Shown here: in pieces, positions 22,139 through 30,776 of the stretch | Layout of the letters: each line of letters begins with the position of its first letter | How positions within the stretch are numbered: position 1 is the stretch's first letter | Origin: Streptomyces dioscori | GTDB taxonomy: Bacteria > Actinomycetota > Actinomycetes > Streptomycetales > Streptomycetaceae | Direction: 5' to 3' | NCBI RefSeq assembly: GCF_003024195.1 | Contig: NZ_KZ679047.1 | Coordinates: 234,734 to 298,733 of the forward strand | Length of the DNA: 64,000 nt | The notes under the pieces: model-generated | Database searches by the model: none | What the model was told of the DNA's origin: nothing | Seen by the model: the letters and a program-made list of their open reading frames with translations, nothing else | Position numbers and translations under genes: made by a program

Positions 22139-23314
22139 ATGGTGCAGGTTCAGGGACACTGCGATGCGCGTTTCGAGGGTGTGCGCAGCGCGTTCGAAGA
22201 GAATTTTCGGGACCGGGCCGAGCTCGGTGCGGCCGTGAGCGTCACCCTGGGTGGCGAGGTCGTCGTGGATCTCTGGGGCGGCTGGGCCGACGCGGGCGGC
22301 ACGCGTGCCTGGGGACGGGACACGGTCGTCAACGTGTGGTCGACCTCCAAGGGGCCGACCGCCCTGTGCGCGCACATCCTGGCCGACCGCGGGCTGCTCG
22401 ACCTCGACGCCCCGGTGGCCGCGTACTGGCCGGAGTTCGCGGCGGCGGGCAAGGAGTCGGTGCTCGTACGGCATCTGCTGTCCCACCGGGCGGGGCTCGC
22501 CGGGCTGCGCGAACCGCACTCGCTGGAGCAGCTCTTCGACTGGGAGCTGACCACGAAGCGGCTCGCGGCGACGGAACCCTGGTGGGAGCCGGGGACGGCG
22601 TCGGGCTATCACGCGCTCACCTACGGCTTCCTGGTCGGTGAAGTGGTGCGCCGCGTCTCGGGGTTGCTCCCGGGCGCGTTCCTTCGGCGGGAGGTGACCG
22701 GGCCCCTCGGCATCGACTTCAGCATCGGGCTGCCGGAGGAGGAGGCCGGGCGCGCGGCCGAACTGGTGCGTCCCCCGGCCGCCGAGCCCAGCGAACAAGC
22801 GGCGATCTTCAGCCAGTTGGCGCCGGTGGCACTGGCCGCCCTGACGAACCCGGCGGCGGGTGCGCCCGAGGCCAACACGGCGGCCTGGCGGGCCGCGGAG
22901 ATCCCGGCCGCCAACGGGCACGGCACGGCCCGTGCGGTCGCCGCGCTGTATGGCATCTTCGCCGGCCGGGGCTCGTACGGGACCCACCGTGTCCTGTCCC
23001 CCGAGGCCGCCGAGCGGGTCCGGGAGGGACAGGGCGCCGGTCGTGACCTGGTGCTCGGCCATGGCCTCGGAAGCGGGACGGAGATCGGCCTCGGCCTCTG
23101 GCTGAGCGGATCCAATCAGTCCTACGGCCCCAATCCCCGGGCGTTCGGACACGACGGTTTCGGCGGTTCCTGTGGTCTGGCCGACCCGGAGGCGGGTGTC
23201 TCACTGGGATACGTCATGAACCGTATGGGCCCGAACATCGCCGACGACCCGCGCAAGACGGCACTCGTCGACGCCCTCTACAGCGCGCTCCAGGGGCGGG
23301 GCCGGACGGACTGA
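22139..23314 (+). CDS. Serine hydrolase (beta-lactamase / EstB family)
   Basis: A 391-residue class-C beta-lactamase-fold esterase without a signal peptide. The nucleophile motif SxxK is STSK at residues 68-71 (NVWSTSKGP), the Tyr motif is GYHALTYG, and HDGFGGS takes the place of the KTG strand. Such proteins are usually esterases or peptidases acting on small substrates. The ATG at 22139 follows GGAGGAGCC; a GTG at 22121 with AGGGAGG is an alternative. Substrate unknown. Confidence 0.85.
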   Translation: MVQVQGHCDARFEGVRSAFEENFRDRAELGAAVSVTLGGEVVVDLWGGWADAGGTRAWGRDTVVNVWSTSKGPTALCAHILADRGLLDLDAPVAAYWPEFAAAGKESVLVRHLLSHRAGLAGLREPHSLEQLFDWELTTKRLAATEPWWEPGTASGYHALTYGFLVGEVVRRVSGLLPGAFLRREVTGPLGIDFSIGLPEEEAGRAAELVRPPAAEPSEQAAIFSQLAPVALAALTNPAAGAPEANTAAWRAAEIPAANGHGTARAVAALYGIFAGRGSYGTHRVLSPEAAERVREGQGAGRDLVLGHGLGSGTEIGLGLWLSGSNQSYGPNPRAFGHDGFGGSCGLADPEAGVSLGYVMNRMGPNIADDPRKTALVDALYSALQGRGRTD

Positions 23315-23347
23315 AACCGGCCGATCCTCCGGGACGCACTTCCTGCA

Positions 23348-23359
23348 TGGTTTAGACCA
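23348..23359. promoter_or_regulatory. GntR/HutC-type operator
   Basis: TGGTTTAGACCA fits the GT-N-TA-N-AC rule for the HutC branch of GntR regulators and agrees with 11 of 12 bases of the DasR core TGGTCTAGACCA. It lies 114 bases before a GntR/UTRA gene and is most simply its autoregulatory site. Confidence 0.5.
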
Positions 23360-23473
23360 ATGCTAGAGATGGTCGCTCACGAGGAACCGCGTCCTCCGGC
23401 CCCATGACCAGGGCAGCGGGAGCGCGGGTCCACCGCCCGCACGGCTACGTCTTGTCACAAGGGGAGCGCGGAC

Positions 23474-24220
23474 ATGGCCCGCAGCACCACGCACGATGAC
23501 CCTCAGCCGCTGTACGCGCGGATCGCCTCGGAGCTGCTCGGGGCCCTGCGCGACGGATCCGTTCCGCCCGGCGAACGGCTGCCGGGCGAGCGGCAGTTGG
23601 CAGCGCAGTTCGGAGCAAGCCGGGAGACGGTCCGGCAGGCCCTGGACATCCTTCGCCGGGACGGCCTGGTCTCCACCGACCGGCGCGGCACCCATGCGAA
23701 GCTGCCCGGCCTGCCGGTCGGGCATCTCCCGTCGCTCGGCTTCCCGCTCGGCGCCGACACGACCCCCTCCCGCGCCGTCGACCGGGCCACCGTGAACTGG
23801 GAGACTCCCCCGCCGGACCATGCGGCGGCGCTGGGTCTGGCCCCGTGGCGGCCGACCCTGGTGCACCGCTACGAGTCCGCCGCACCGGACGGGCACGGGC
23901 GGCGGACCGCGGTGACGTCGTTCTCGGCGGTCGCGCTCGCGGAGGTCGAGGAACTCGCCCGCTACCGCGACCGCGCCGACGGCAGGTCGTCGGCACAGCT
24001 GCGGCGCGTGTACGACTGGATGCGCCGGGCGGGGCTGACCCTGCACCACCGCGACTCCATCACCGGGCCCGGCGACGCGGCCTCGGTACGGGTGACACGG
24101 CAGGTGCACGACCAGTACGCCCGGCCCCTGGAGATCACCGACCTGGTGGTGAACGCCGAGCAGGACGCACTGGTCTACGAGTTCACGCTCCCGGCCGTCG
24201 CCGAGCCGCACGGGACGTGA
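23474..24220 (+). CDS. GntR family regulator, HutC/UTRA type
   Basis: A 248-residue regulator. The N-terminal winged helix is typical of GntR: PLYARIASELLGALRDGSVPPGERLPGERQLAAQFGASRETVRQALDILRRDGLV. The C-terminal domain (about 85-240) has the UTRA ligand-binding fold, ending in RPLEITDLVVNAEQDALVYEF. The ATG follows AAGGGGAGCGCGGAC. A GntR/HutC-type palindrome precedes it. No metabolic gene is directly linked, so the ligand is unknown. Confidence 0.88.
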   Translation: MARSTTHDDPQPLYARIASELLGALRDGSVPPGERLPGERQLAAQFGASRETVRQALDILRRDGLVSTDRRGTHAKLPGLPVGHLPSLGFPLGADTTPSRAVDRATVNWETPPPDHAAALGLAPWRPTLVHRYESAAPDGHGRRTAVTSFSAVALAEVEELARYRDRADGRSSAQLRRVYDWMRRAGLTLHHRDSITGPGDAASVRVTRQVHDQYARPLEITDLVVNAEQDALVYEFTLPAVAEPHGT

Positions 24221-24259
24221 CGGCCGGCCGGAGAGCTGCGCGGGGGCTCCGGCCGGCCG
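24221..24259. terminator. Strong hairpin between convergent genes
   Basis: CGGCCGGCCGGAG (24221-24233) pairs perfectly with CTCCGGCCGGCCG (24247-24259) across a 13-base loop, starting immediately after the GntR stop codon. It can serve as a terminator for the convergent GntR and MMPL genes. Confidence 0.75.
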
Positions 24260-24292
24260 GTGCGCCCGTCAGCGGGAGCCCAGCGGGGGCGG

Positions 24293-26491
24293 TCAGCGGG
24301 AGCCAGGAGCGCCCACCGCCTCGCGGTGCTCGTCCTCCTGTCCGGCCGGGGCGCGCTGCGGCAGCTTGGCGCCCTCGATGTCCACGTCGGGCGTGACCCG
24401 GTCGAGCCAGCCGGGCAGACCCCAGGCGCGGCGGCCGATGAGGGCCATGACGGCCGGGACGAGGGTCATCCGGACCACGAACGCGTCGACGAAGACGCCG
24501 AAGGACAGCGCGAAACCGATGGACTTGATGATCGGGTCGTGGTTGAAGACGAAGCCGCCGAAGACCGCGACCATGATCAGCGCGGCGGCGCTGACCACCC
24601 GGCCGCTGCGCGCCACTCCGTGCACGATGGCCTCGGAGGCGCTGCCCGTCCGCTCGTAGTGCTCGCGCATCCGGCTGACCAGGAAGACCTCGTAGTCCAT
24701 GGCCAGCCCGAAGAGGACGCCGATGAGCAGGACGGGGAGGAAGCTGGTGACGGGTCCGGCGGACGGGATGTCGAGAACGCCGTTCAGGTGACCGTTCTGG
24801 AAGACCCATACGGTGGCGCCGAGGGACGCGGCGACCGACAGCAGGAATCCGAGGGCGGCCTTGAGCGGGACCAGCAGGGACCGGAAGGCGATGGTCAGCA
24901 GGATCAGCGCGAGGATCACGATGATGGCGATGAACAGCGGCAGGGCGTCGGACAGTTTGCCCGCGACGTCGATGGCCGCGGCGGTGGCGCCCGCGATGTA
25001 GAGGGTGCCGCCCGCCTTGTCGATGCTGGGCGCGTTGTCCCGCAACCGGTGCACCAGGTCGGTGGTGGCCTGGGCGTCCGGGCCGGTCTTCGGCACGACC
25101 GCGACGACCGCGAGGCTGGAGTCCGGGTTGGTCACCGGCTTGGCGACGGCGGCCACTCCGGGGTCACCGGCCAGGCTCGTACGCAGCCGGGTGAGCGTGT
25201 CGGTGCGGTCGGCGGCCGGGATGCCGCTGGTGTCGACGACGGCGGTCACGGTCGCGTTGAAGCCGACGCCGAAGCCCTCGCTCAGCAGGTCGTAGCTCTT
25301 GTGCTGGGTGCTCTCGACGGGCTGGGAGGCGTATCCGGGCAGGCCCAGGCGCAGGTCGCGGGCGGGCAGGGCGAGCGCGAGGAGGCCGACCACACCCACC
25401 AGGAGGACGATCACGGGCTTGCCGGTGACGAGCCGGGCCCAGCCCAGGGCCCAGGAGCCGGCGGCGCGCTCGGAGCGGCGGGGGCGCGGACGCAGCCGCT
25501 CACCGAACATGCCCAGCACCGCGGGCACCAGGCTGATGGCGATGAGCACGGCGAGCAGGACCGTCACGGCGGCGGCCAGACCCATGATCGTGAGGAACGG
25601 GATGCCGGTGACCGCCAGCGCGGAGAGCGCGATGATCACGGTCGCTCCGGCGAAGACGACCGCGCCGCCCGCGGTGGCCACGGCCCGTGCGATGGAGTCC
25701 TCGACGTCCATGTCGGGGTCGGCGAGCTGTTCGCGGTGGCGGGAGAGGATGAACAGGGCGTAGTCGATGCCCACCGCCAGGCCGATCATGAGGGCGAGCA
25801 CGGTGGCGGTGCTGGTCATCTCCACGAAGCGGGAGACGAACTGGACGCCCAGCACGCCGATCGCGACCCCCACGACGGCGGTCAGCAGCGGGAGCCCGGC
25901 CGCGATCAGTGAGCCGAGCGCCAGGGCCAGGACGGCGAAGGCGATGACGACGCCCACGATCTCCGCCGGGCCGCCGACCTCGGTCTGCGGCTGCATCGCC
26001 GAGCCGCCGAACTCGACTTCGAGCCCGGCGTCCCGGGCCTGCTCCATCGCGTCCGACAGGGCGTCCTTGGACGTCTGGGGCACGCTGTCGGCCGCCTGGC
26101 GGAACATCACGTCGGAGTAGCCGATGCGCCCGTCCCGCGAGACCGTGCCGGTCCCGGCCGGGTCGGAGACGTTCACGACGCCGGGCACCCCGGCGGCCTT
26201 CTTCAGGCTCGCGGTGAGGGCCGCGTCGGCCTTGGAGTCACCGAGCGTGTCTCCCTCGGGGGCGGCGAACACGACCCGGGCCACCCCGCCGGCGGCGGCC
26301 GGGAACTCCTCCTTCAGCAGTTCCTGGGCCTTCTGGGACTCGATCCCCGGCACCGAGAACTCGGTGCTCACCTTGCCGTGCAGGGTGATCCCGAGACCTC
26401 CGACCACGGCGAGCAGCAGCAGCCAGACGGCCAGGACCCGGCCGCGACGGCGTACCGCCCATCGTCCCCAGGTGTACAGGCGTGACGCCAT
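24293..26491 (-). CDS. MMPL family (RND-type) membrane exporter
   Basis: A 732-residue inner-membrane transporter with about twelve helices in two halves. Each half begins with a helix and large outer domain, followed by the MMPL core (LMIGLAVGIDYALFILSRHREQL and LLIGVLFGLAMDYEVFLVSRMREHY) with the Asp-Tyr pairs used for proton coupling. Members export lipids, polyketides or drugs. The ATG at 26491 follows GGGAGGAAGACGCGTC. The divergent TetR gene and an inverted repeat between them indicate inducible export. Its last codons and stop are duplicated 23 bases downstream (GTCAGCGGGAGCC at 24269 and 24292). Confidence 0.92.
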   Translation of the reverse strand: MASRLYTWGRWAVRRRGRVLAVWLLLLAVVGGLGITLHGKVSTEFSVPGIESQKAQELLKEEFPAAAGGVARVVFAAPEGDTLGDSKADAALTASLKKAAGVPGVVNVSDPAGTGTVSRDGRIGYSDVMFRQAADSVPQTSKDALSDAMEQARDAGLEVEFGGSAMQPQTEVGGPAEIVGVVIAFAVLALALGSLIAAGLPLLTAVVGVAIGVLGVQFVSRFVEMTSTATVLALMIGLAVGIDYALFILSRHREQLADPDMDVEDSIARAVATAGGAVVFAGATVIIALSALAVTGIPFLTIMGLAAAVTVLLAVLIAISLVPAVLGMFGERLRPRPRRSERAAGSWALGWARLVTGKPVIVLLVGVVGLLALALPARDLRLGLPGYASQPVESTQHKSYDLLSEGFGVGFNATVTAVVDTSGIPAADRTDTLTRLRTSLAGDPGVAAVAKPVTNPDSSLAVVAVVPKTGPDAQATTDLVHRLRDNAPSIDKAGGTLYIAGATAAAIDVAGKLSDALPLFIAIIVILALILLTIAFRSLLVPLKAALGFLLSVAASLGATVWVFQNGHLNGVLDIPSAGPVTSFLPVLLIGVLFGLAMDYEVFLVSRMREHYERTGSASEAIVHGVARSGRVVSAAALIMVAVFGGFVFNHDPIIKSIGFALSFGVFVDAFVVRMTLVPAVMALIGRRAWGLPGWLDRVTPDVDIEGAKLPQRAPAGQEDEHREAVGAPGSR

Positions 26492-26558
26492 GACGCGTCT
26501 TCCTCCCTCTCCCCGCGGCCCCCGGTCGGACCGCGACATCTCTACACCCTAAAGCATT

Positions 26559-26576
26559 TTTACAGTCGGATGTAAA
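26559..26576. promoter_or_regulatory. TetR-type operator between exporter and regulator
   Basis: TTTACA-GTCGGA-TGTAAA has perfect 6-base arms and lies in the 111-base divergent gap, 26 bases before the TetR start and 67 before the MMPL start. It stands out in an otherwise G+C-rich region and could control both genes. Confidence 0.65.
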
Positions 26577-26602
26577 TTAACCATGGGTGGTAAAGTGGCG
26601 TC

Positions 26603-27181
26603 ATGATGAGCGACGGCCTACGGGAACGCAGCAAGGCGCGACGCCGGGAGGCGATCGTCCGCGCGGCCTACGAGCTGTTCGCCGACCGTGGGTTCGAGGC
26701 GACGACGATCGCCGACATCGCGGCGGCGGCGGAGGTCTCACCTCGTACGGTGACCCTGTATTTCCCTTCCAAACTGGAACTGGCGATGTCGGAGTTCGAC
26801 TCCGTCACCGATCAGGTCAGGGCCGCCGTGCACGACCGGGAGCCCGGCCTGACGATCCTGGACGCGCTGGAGCGCTGGCTGCGCGAGGAGATCGCCGAGC
26901 CCAGGGGCCTGGCCGATCTCACCGACCGCGTGCTGGAACTGAACCCGCAGCTGCGCGCGGTGGCCGAGGCACGGCTGACGGAGGTCATCAAGTTCGGCGC
27001 GAAGATCCTCGCCGAGGAGCGGGGCAGTTCTCCCGACGACTTCGGACCGCGCATGGCGTCGGCCGCCGCCGCCGCGGTGATCAGCGAAGTGTGCTACCGG
27101 CCCCAGGAGGCCGACATCGACACGGCGATGGCCTTCCTGCGCGCCGGACTGGCGACCCTGCCGCCCGGCCCGGCCTCCTGA
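26603..27181 (+). CDS. TetR family transcriptional regulator
   Basis: A 192-residue repressor. The N-terminal DNA-binding domain is standard: RREAIVRAAYELFADRGFEATTIADIAAAAEVSPRTVTLYFPSKLELAM. The C-terminal domain is a helical ligand pocket. No strong ribosome site precedes the ATG-ATG start. It diverges from the MMPL exporter and very likely represses it through the TTTACA/TGTAAA repeat; inducer unknown. Confidence 0.9.
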   Translation: MMSDGLRERSKARRREAIVRAAYELFADRGFEATTIADIAAAAEVSPRTVTLYFPSKLELAMSEFDSVTDQVRAAVHDREPGLTILDALERWLREEIAEPRGLADLTDRVLELNPQLRAVAEARLTEVIKFGAKILAEERGSSPDDFGPRMASAAAAAVISEVCYRPQEADIDTAMAFLRAGLATLPPGPAS

Positions 27182-27190
27182 GGTCCGCGC

Positions 27191-27338
27191 CACGCGACCG
27201 CCGGCGCAGGGCGTGCGACCGCCGGCGCAGGCCGTGCGGCCGCCGGTCCAGGGCGGTCACCCGCGGAACACGTCGGCCGTCCCCGCGGAACACGTCGGCC
27301 GTCTCCGTGGAGACCTCGGCCGTCCCCGTGGCGTACGG
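27191..27338. repeat. Two adjacent 21-22-bp tandem repeat arrays
   Basis: Array A has three 21-base units (27191, 27212, 27233) built on GCGACCGCCGGCGCAGG. Array B has units at 27261, 27283, 27305 and a partial at 27326 built on CCGCGGAACACGTCGGCC. Together they fill most of the 246-base gap between the convergent TetR and MEDS-STAS genes. Confidence 0.8.
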
Positions 27339-27427
27339 AGTCGGCCATCACCTCGTGCGCGGAGGCGGCCATGTCGTGCGCCCGCCGCTGGGGCGCTCCC
27401 ACGCCCGACGGGCGAGCCCCCGGCGGG

Positions 27428-28333
27428 TCAGGGCACCGCCCCCTCCTTCACGTCGCCCTTGTCGAGGCGCAGACCGGGGATCCTGTCCCAGCCGGTGACA
27501 CGCATGAGCCGCTGGATGTGCGGGGCGACGCCGTGCAGGGCCAGGGTGCCGCCCGAGGTGTGCAGGGACAGGGCCGAGAAGACCAGCAGACGCAGCGCGC
27601 CGACGTCGATGAACGCCAGCTCCCGCAGGTCGAGCCGGATGCTCGTGCCGGCGACCGCACGGGCGCGGGCGCGGGTGGTCTCGGCCTGCAGGGCGCGGGC
27701 CAGGGCCGTCACGTTCGTGTCGTCCACCTCGCCGGCGAGCGCCAGGCCCGGCGGGGCGAAGGTGCGGGTGATGGAGAGCAGTTCGTCGCGCCACACCAGG
27801 TCTGCGGCGACCCTCCCGTGGTGCAGCCCGTCGAGCGGGGCCAGTTCCATGTCGTCGAAGACCCTGCGGTCGTACTGGCAGATCCCGAGGACCGGCAGGG
27901 ACGCGAAGACCGGTTCCAGGAGGAGTTCGCTGTCGTGCAGCGTCTTGAGTCCCTTTCCCGCCTGGCCGCGCATGATCTCCATACTGACGCGCAGGCCGAG
28001 ATAGCCGTCCCCGACCGCGCGGCGCGCCTCGCGGCGGATCACCTCGTCGAGGTCCCACAGCCCTTCGGGCGTCCCGAGGTGCGGGTCCACCGTCAGCCGG
28101 CCGGCGGCGAGTTCGTCGTCGACGGCACAGCCGCGGGACTCCAGGAAGGTGAGCGCGAGTTCGGCCGGCAGATCGGCCGGGCCCAGCACCAGCCCCCGGT
28201 GCCCACTGGCGAGCCCGTCGAGGAGGAACGCGGCGACCACGGTCTCGCGCTCCTCGTCCGCGTCGTAACCGAGCAGCAGATGGTCTCCGGCGCGCATCTC
28301 TCCCACCGCTCTGAGCGCGGGCACAACTTCCAT
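27428..28333 (-). CDS. MEDS-STAS regulatory protein
   Basis: A 301-residue two-domain protein. Residues about 10-175 match the MEDS (DcmR-sensory) domain, with GDHLLLGYDADEERETVVAAFLLDGL and GICQYDRRVFD. Residues about 200-295 form a STAS anti-anti-sigma domain (IRLDLRELAFIDVGALRLLVFSA), with Asp-Val where a phosphorylated Ser often sits, so it may not be a kinase target. Streptomyces use such proteins in sigma-B-like partner switching. The ATG at 28333 sits eight bases after GGAGG; a GTG three codons earlier is less well placed. It diverges from the STAND ATPase gene. Confidence 0.82.
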   Translation of the reverse strand: MEVVPALRAVGEMRAGDHLLLGYDADEERETVVAAFLLDGLASGHRGLVLGPADLPAELALTFLESRGCAVDDELAAGRLTVDPHLGTPEGLWDLDEVIRREARRAVGDGYLGLRVSMEIMRGQAGKGLKTLHDSELLLEPVFASLPVLGICQYDRRVFDDMELAPLDGLHHGRVAADLVWRDELLSITRTFAPPGLALAGEVDDTNVTALARALQAETTRARARAVAGTSIRLDLRELAFIDVGALRLLVFSALSLHTSGGTLALHGVAPHIQRLMRVTGWDRIPGLRLDKGDVKEGAVP

Positions 28334-28501
28334 TTCCCGCACCTCCAGATCTCCCGCTCGGTGTGCCGGAACGCCTCCACGCTACGCCCGTCGACACCTC
28401 TGCGAGAGGATGAGTACCCGATTTCCGTCACCCCGCCGGGACTCGGACACGGGCGTCGCGGAGCGTTAGGGTGACCGCCATCGGCCGGGTGAGGAGGAGC
28501 G

Positions 28502-30574
28502 ATGGGCGCCTCGGTACGCAGCGGCAAGAGCGGCAATCTTCCGGCCGAGCCCAACACATTCGTCGGCCGCGCATCCGAACTCGCCCGGATCGGCGCACTG
28601 TTGGAGTCCACGCGCCTCCTGACCCTCACCGGCCCCGGAGGTGTCGGCAAGTCCCGGCTGGCGCTGCGAGCCGCACATGCCGCGCAGACCGAGTTCTCCG
28701 GCGGCGTATGGCTGGTGGAGCTCTCCGACCTGCAGAACGCGGACCTCCTGACGAACGCGGTGGCGGAGGCGACCCGGCTGACCGAGCAGACGCTGCGCCC
28801 GCTGCTCGTGGCGGTCTGCGAGCATCTCGACGACGGGCCCCTGCTGCTCGTCCTGGACACCTGCGAGCACGTACTCGCCGAGTGCGGCCGTGTCGTCCAG
28901 GAACTCCTGGCGCGCGTACCGGAGTTACGGATCCTGGCCACCAGCCGTCAGCCGCTGGGGGTGCCCGGTGAGCATCTGCTGTCGCTGGCCCCGCTGCCGC
29001 TCGGCGAGCACGCCGACGCGGTCGCGCTGTTCACGGCCCGCGCCGCCGCCGCCGTGCCGTCGTTCGCGCTGACCGACACCAACCGGACCGATGTCGCGGC
29101 GGTCTGCGCCCGGCTCGACGGGATTCCGCTCGCCCTGGAACTGGCCGCGGTACGCCTGCGCGGCTTCCCGCTCGACCGTCTGCTGCAGGGCCTCGACTCC
29201 CGCTTCGACCTGCTCGTCTCGCCCGCCCGGCCACGGCTCGCCCGGCATCAGACGCTGCGTACGGCGATCGGCTGGAGCCATGAGCTGTGCACCCCGCTGG
29301 AACGGCTGCTGTGGGCCCGGCTGTCCGTATTCGCGGGTGGCTGGGACGTGGAGGCCGCCGAATTCGTGTGCCACGGCGGCCCGTTGGACGCGGAGGAGAT
29401 CCTCGCCCTGCTCGCGTCACTCACCGAGAAGTCGATCGTCACCCGGGAGAACGACAGCGTGGCCGGGCGCTACCGCATGCTCGACACCATCCGCACCTTC
29501 GGCGCCGACTGGCTGGAGGGCCTCGGTGAACGGGACGCCGTACGCGCCCGTCATCTCGACTACTTCCGCTGGATCGCCCGGCAGGGGGAGGCCGAGTGGC
29601 TGGGCCCCGGCCAGCGCATGTGGGCCGAACGGCTGAGTGTGGAGCACGCCAATCTGCGGGTCGCGCTGGAGGAGAGCCTGGCGGCGCCGGAGCCCGAGCC
29701 GGCGCTCGAACTCACCGGCACGCTCTGGTACTTCTGGTTCGCGTGCGGGTTCGCCGACGAGGGGCGCGGCTATCTGGAGCGGGCGCTTCGCCGGGCACCC
29801 GAGGAGACCCCCGGACACACCCTGGCGACCTGGGCGCACCGGCTGGTCACCGTCGTACCGGACGACGTGGACGCGGCCGAGTCCGTGAGCGCGGCGTACG
29901 TGTGGCTGGCACAGGAGCGTCAACTACCTATAGCCGCACTGCCGTTGACGGGTGCGAGCCTCGCGGTGCGCGGCGAGTCGGCGCGGTCCGCCCTGCTGTA
30001 CGGCAGCAGCACCCAGGGGCCGGGGGGCGGGGGCGGCGCGGAGTTCTTCCAGCTGCTGACGCTGGCCGTGCAGGCGTATCTGCTGGCCGGGCAGGGCGCG
30101 TTCGAGCGGTGTGCGGTGGTCGCGGAGCGGCTGCGCCTCGACTGCGAGAAGCGGGGAGAGCTGTGGATGCGGGCCTGGGGTGACTTCTTCGTCGCCCTCG
30201 CCGGGATCGGGCTCGGACGGCCGGAGGCGGCGCTGCTCTCCGCGCGTGAGGCACTGGCGGCGAAGTGGCGCGTCCACGACCGGCTCGGCGCGGCTGCCGT
30301 GGCCGACCTGCTGATCGCGGCGGAGGCCGCCGCCGGTGAGCCGGAGCGCGCGGCCCGGCTGCTGGGCGTGGGCACCCGGCTCTGGTACACGGCCGGACTC
30401 CCCCAGCTCGCCGACATCGAGGCGACCGTCTTCCGCCGGGAGTACGCCCGCCAGCTCCGGGCCACCCTCGGCGACACCCGTTTCGCCGAGGCCGTGCGCG
30501 AGGGCCGCGGTCTTGGCCCGGAGGCGGCGATTCGGCTCGCGCTGGACGGCGTACCGGACGAGGCGGATCTCTGA
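28502..30574 (+). CDS. STAND-type NTPase with helical repeat C-terminus
   Basis: A 690-residue ATP-binding protein of the AfsR/MalT-like STAND class. Walker A is GPGGVGKS at residues 44-51, Walker B is LLLVLDTCEHV, the sensor is LRILATSRQPLGVPGEH, and GIPLALELAAVRLR is the GxP region. After the winged-helix segment the C-terminal half is helical and Ala/Leu-rich, like TPR repeats. No N-terminal SARP or C-terminal LuxR DNA-binding domain is present, unlike most relatives, so it may act through protein contacts. The ATG follows GAGGAGGAGCG. Confidence 0.85.
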   Translation: MGASVRSGKSGNLPAEPNTFVGRASELARIGALLESTRLLTLTGPGGVGKSRLALRAAHAAQTEFSGGVWLVELSDLQNADLLTNAVAEATRLTEQTLRPLLVAVCEHLDDGPLLLVLDTCEHVLAECGRVVQELLARVPELRILATSRQPLGVPGEHLLSLAPLPLGEHADAVALFTARAAAAVPSFALTDTNRTDVAAVCARLDGIPLALELAAVRLRGFPLDRLLQGLDSRFDLLVSPARPRLARHQTLRTAIGWSHELCTPLERLLWARLSVFAGGWDVEAAEFVCHGGPLDAEEILALLASLTEKSIVTRENDSVAGRYRMLDTIRTFGADWLEGLGERDAVRARHLDYFRWIARQGEAEWLGPGQRMWAERLSVEHANLRVALEESLAAPEPEPALELTGTLWYFWFACGFADEGRGYLERALRRAPEETPGHTLATWAHRLVTVVPDDVDAAESVSAAYVWLAQERQLPIAALPLTGASLAVRGESARSALLYGSSTQGPGGGGGAEFFQLLTLAVQAYLLAGQGAFERCAVVAERLRLDCEKRGELWMRAWGDFFVALAGIGLGRPEAALLSAREALAAKWRVHDRLGAAAVADLLIAAEAAAGEPERAARLLGVGTRLWYTAGLPQLADIEATVFRREYARQLRATLGDTRFAEAVREGRGLGPEAAIRLALDGVPDEADL

Positions 30575-30709
30575 CGCCCGGCTGTCAGGTCCGTGAACGC
30601 GGCCGGACGACGGATTGCGGAAACCCCGCACCGGCCTAGTGTCGAAAGCGTACCCACCGGCGAGGCACCACGGACCCGGCAGGCGCCGGGCCACTCCTTC
30701 GGCCGAGCA

Positions 30710-30726
30710 CACATGAGGCGCATGTG
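30710..30726. promoter_or_regulatory. Short inverted repeat upstream of alpha/beta hydrolase
   Basis: CACATG-AGGCG-CATGTG has 6-base arms and lies 51 bases before the hydrolase start. It may be an operator, but the short length makes chance likely. Confidence 0.25.
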
Positions 30727-30776
30727 CACGCACGAGCCGCATGAGCACGCGACGACACGGACAGAGAGGCACCCCC

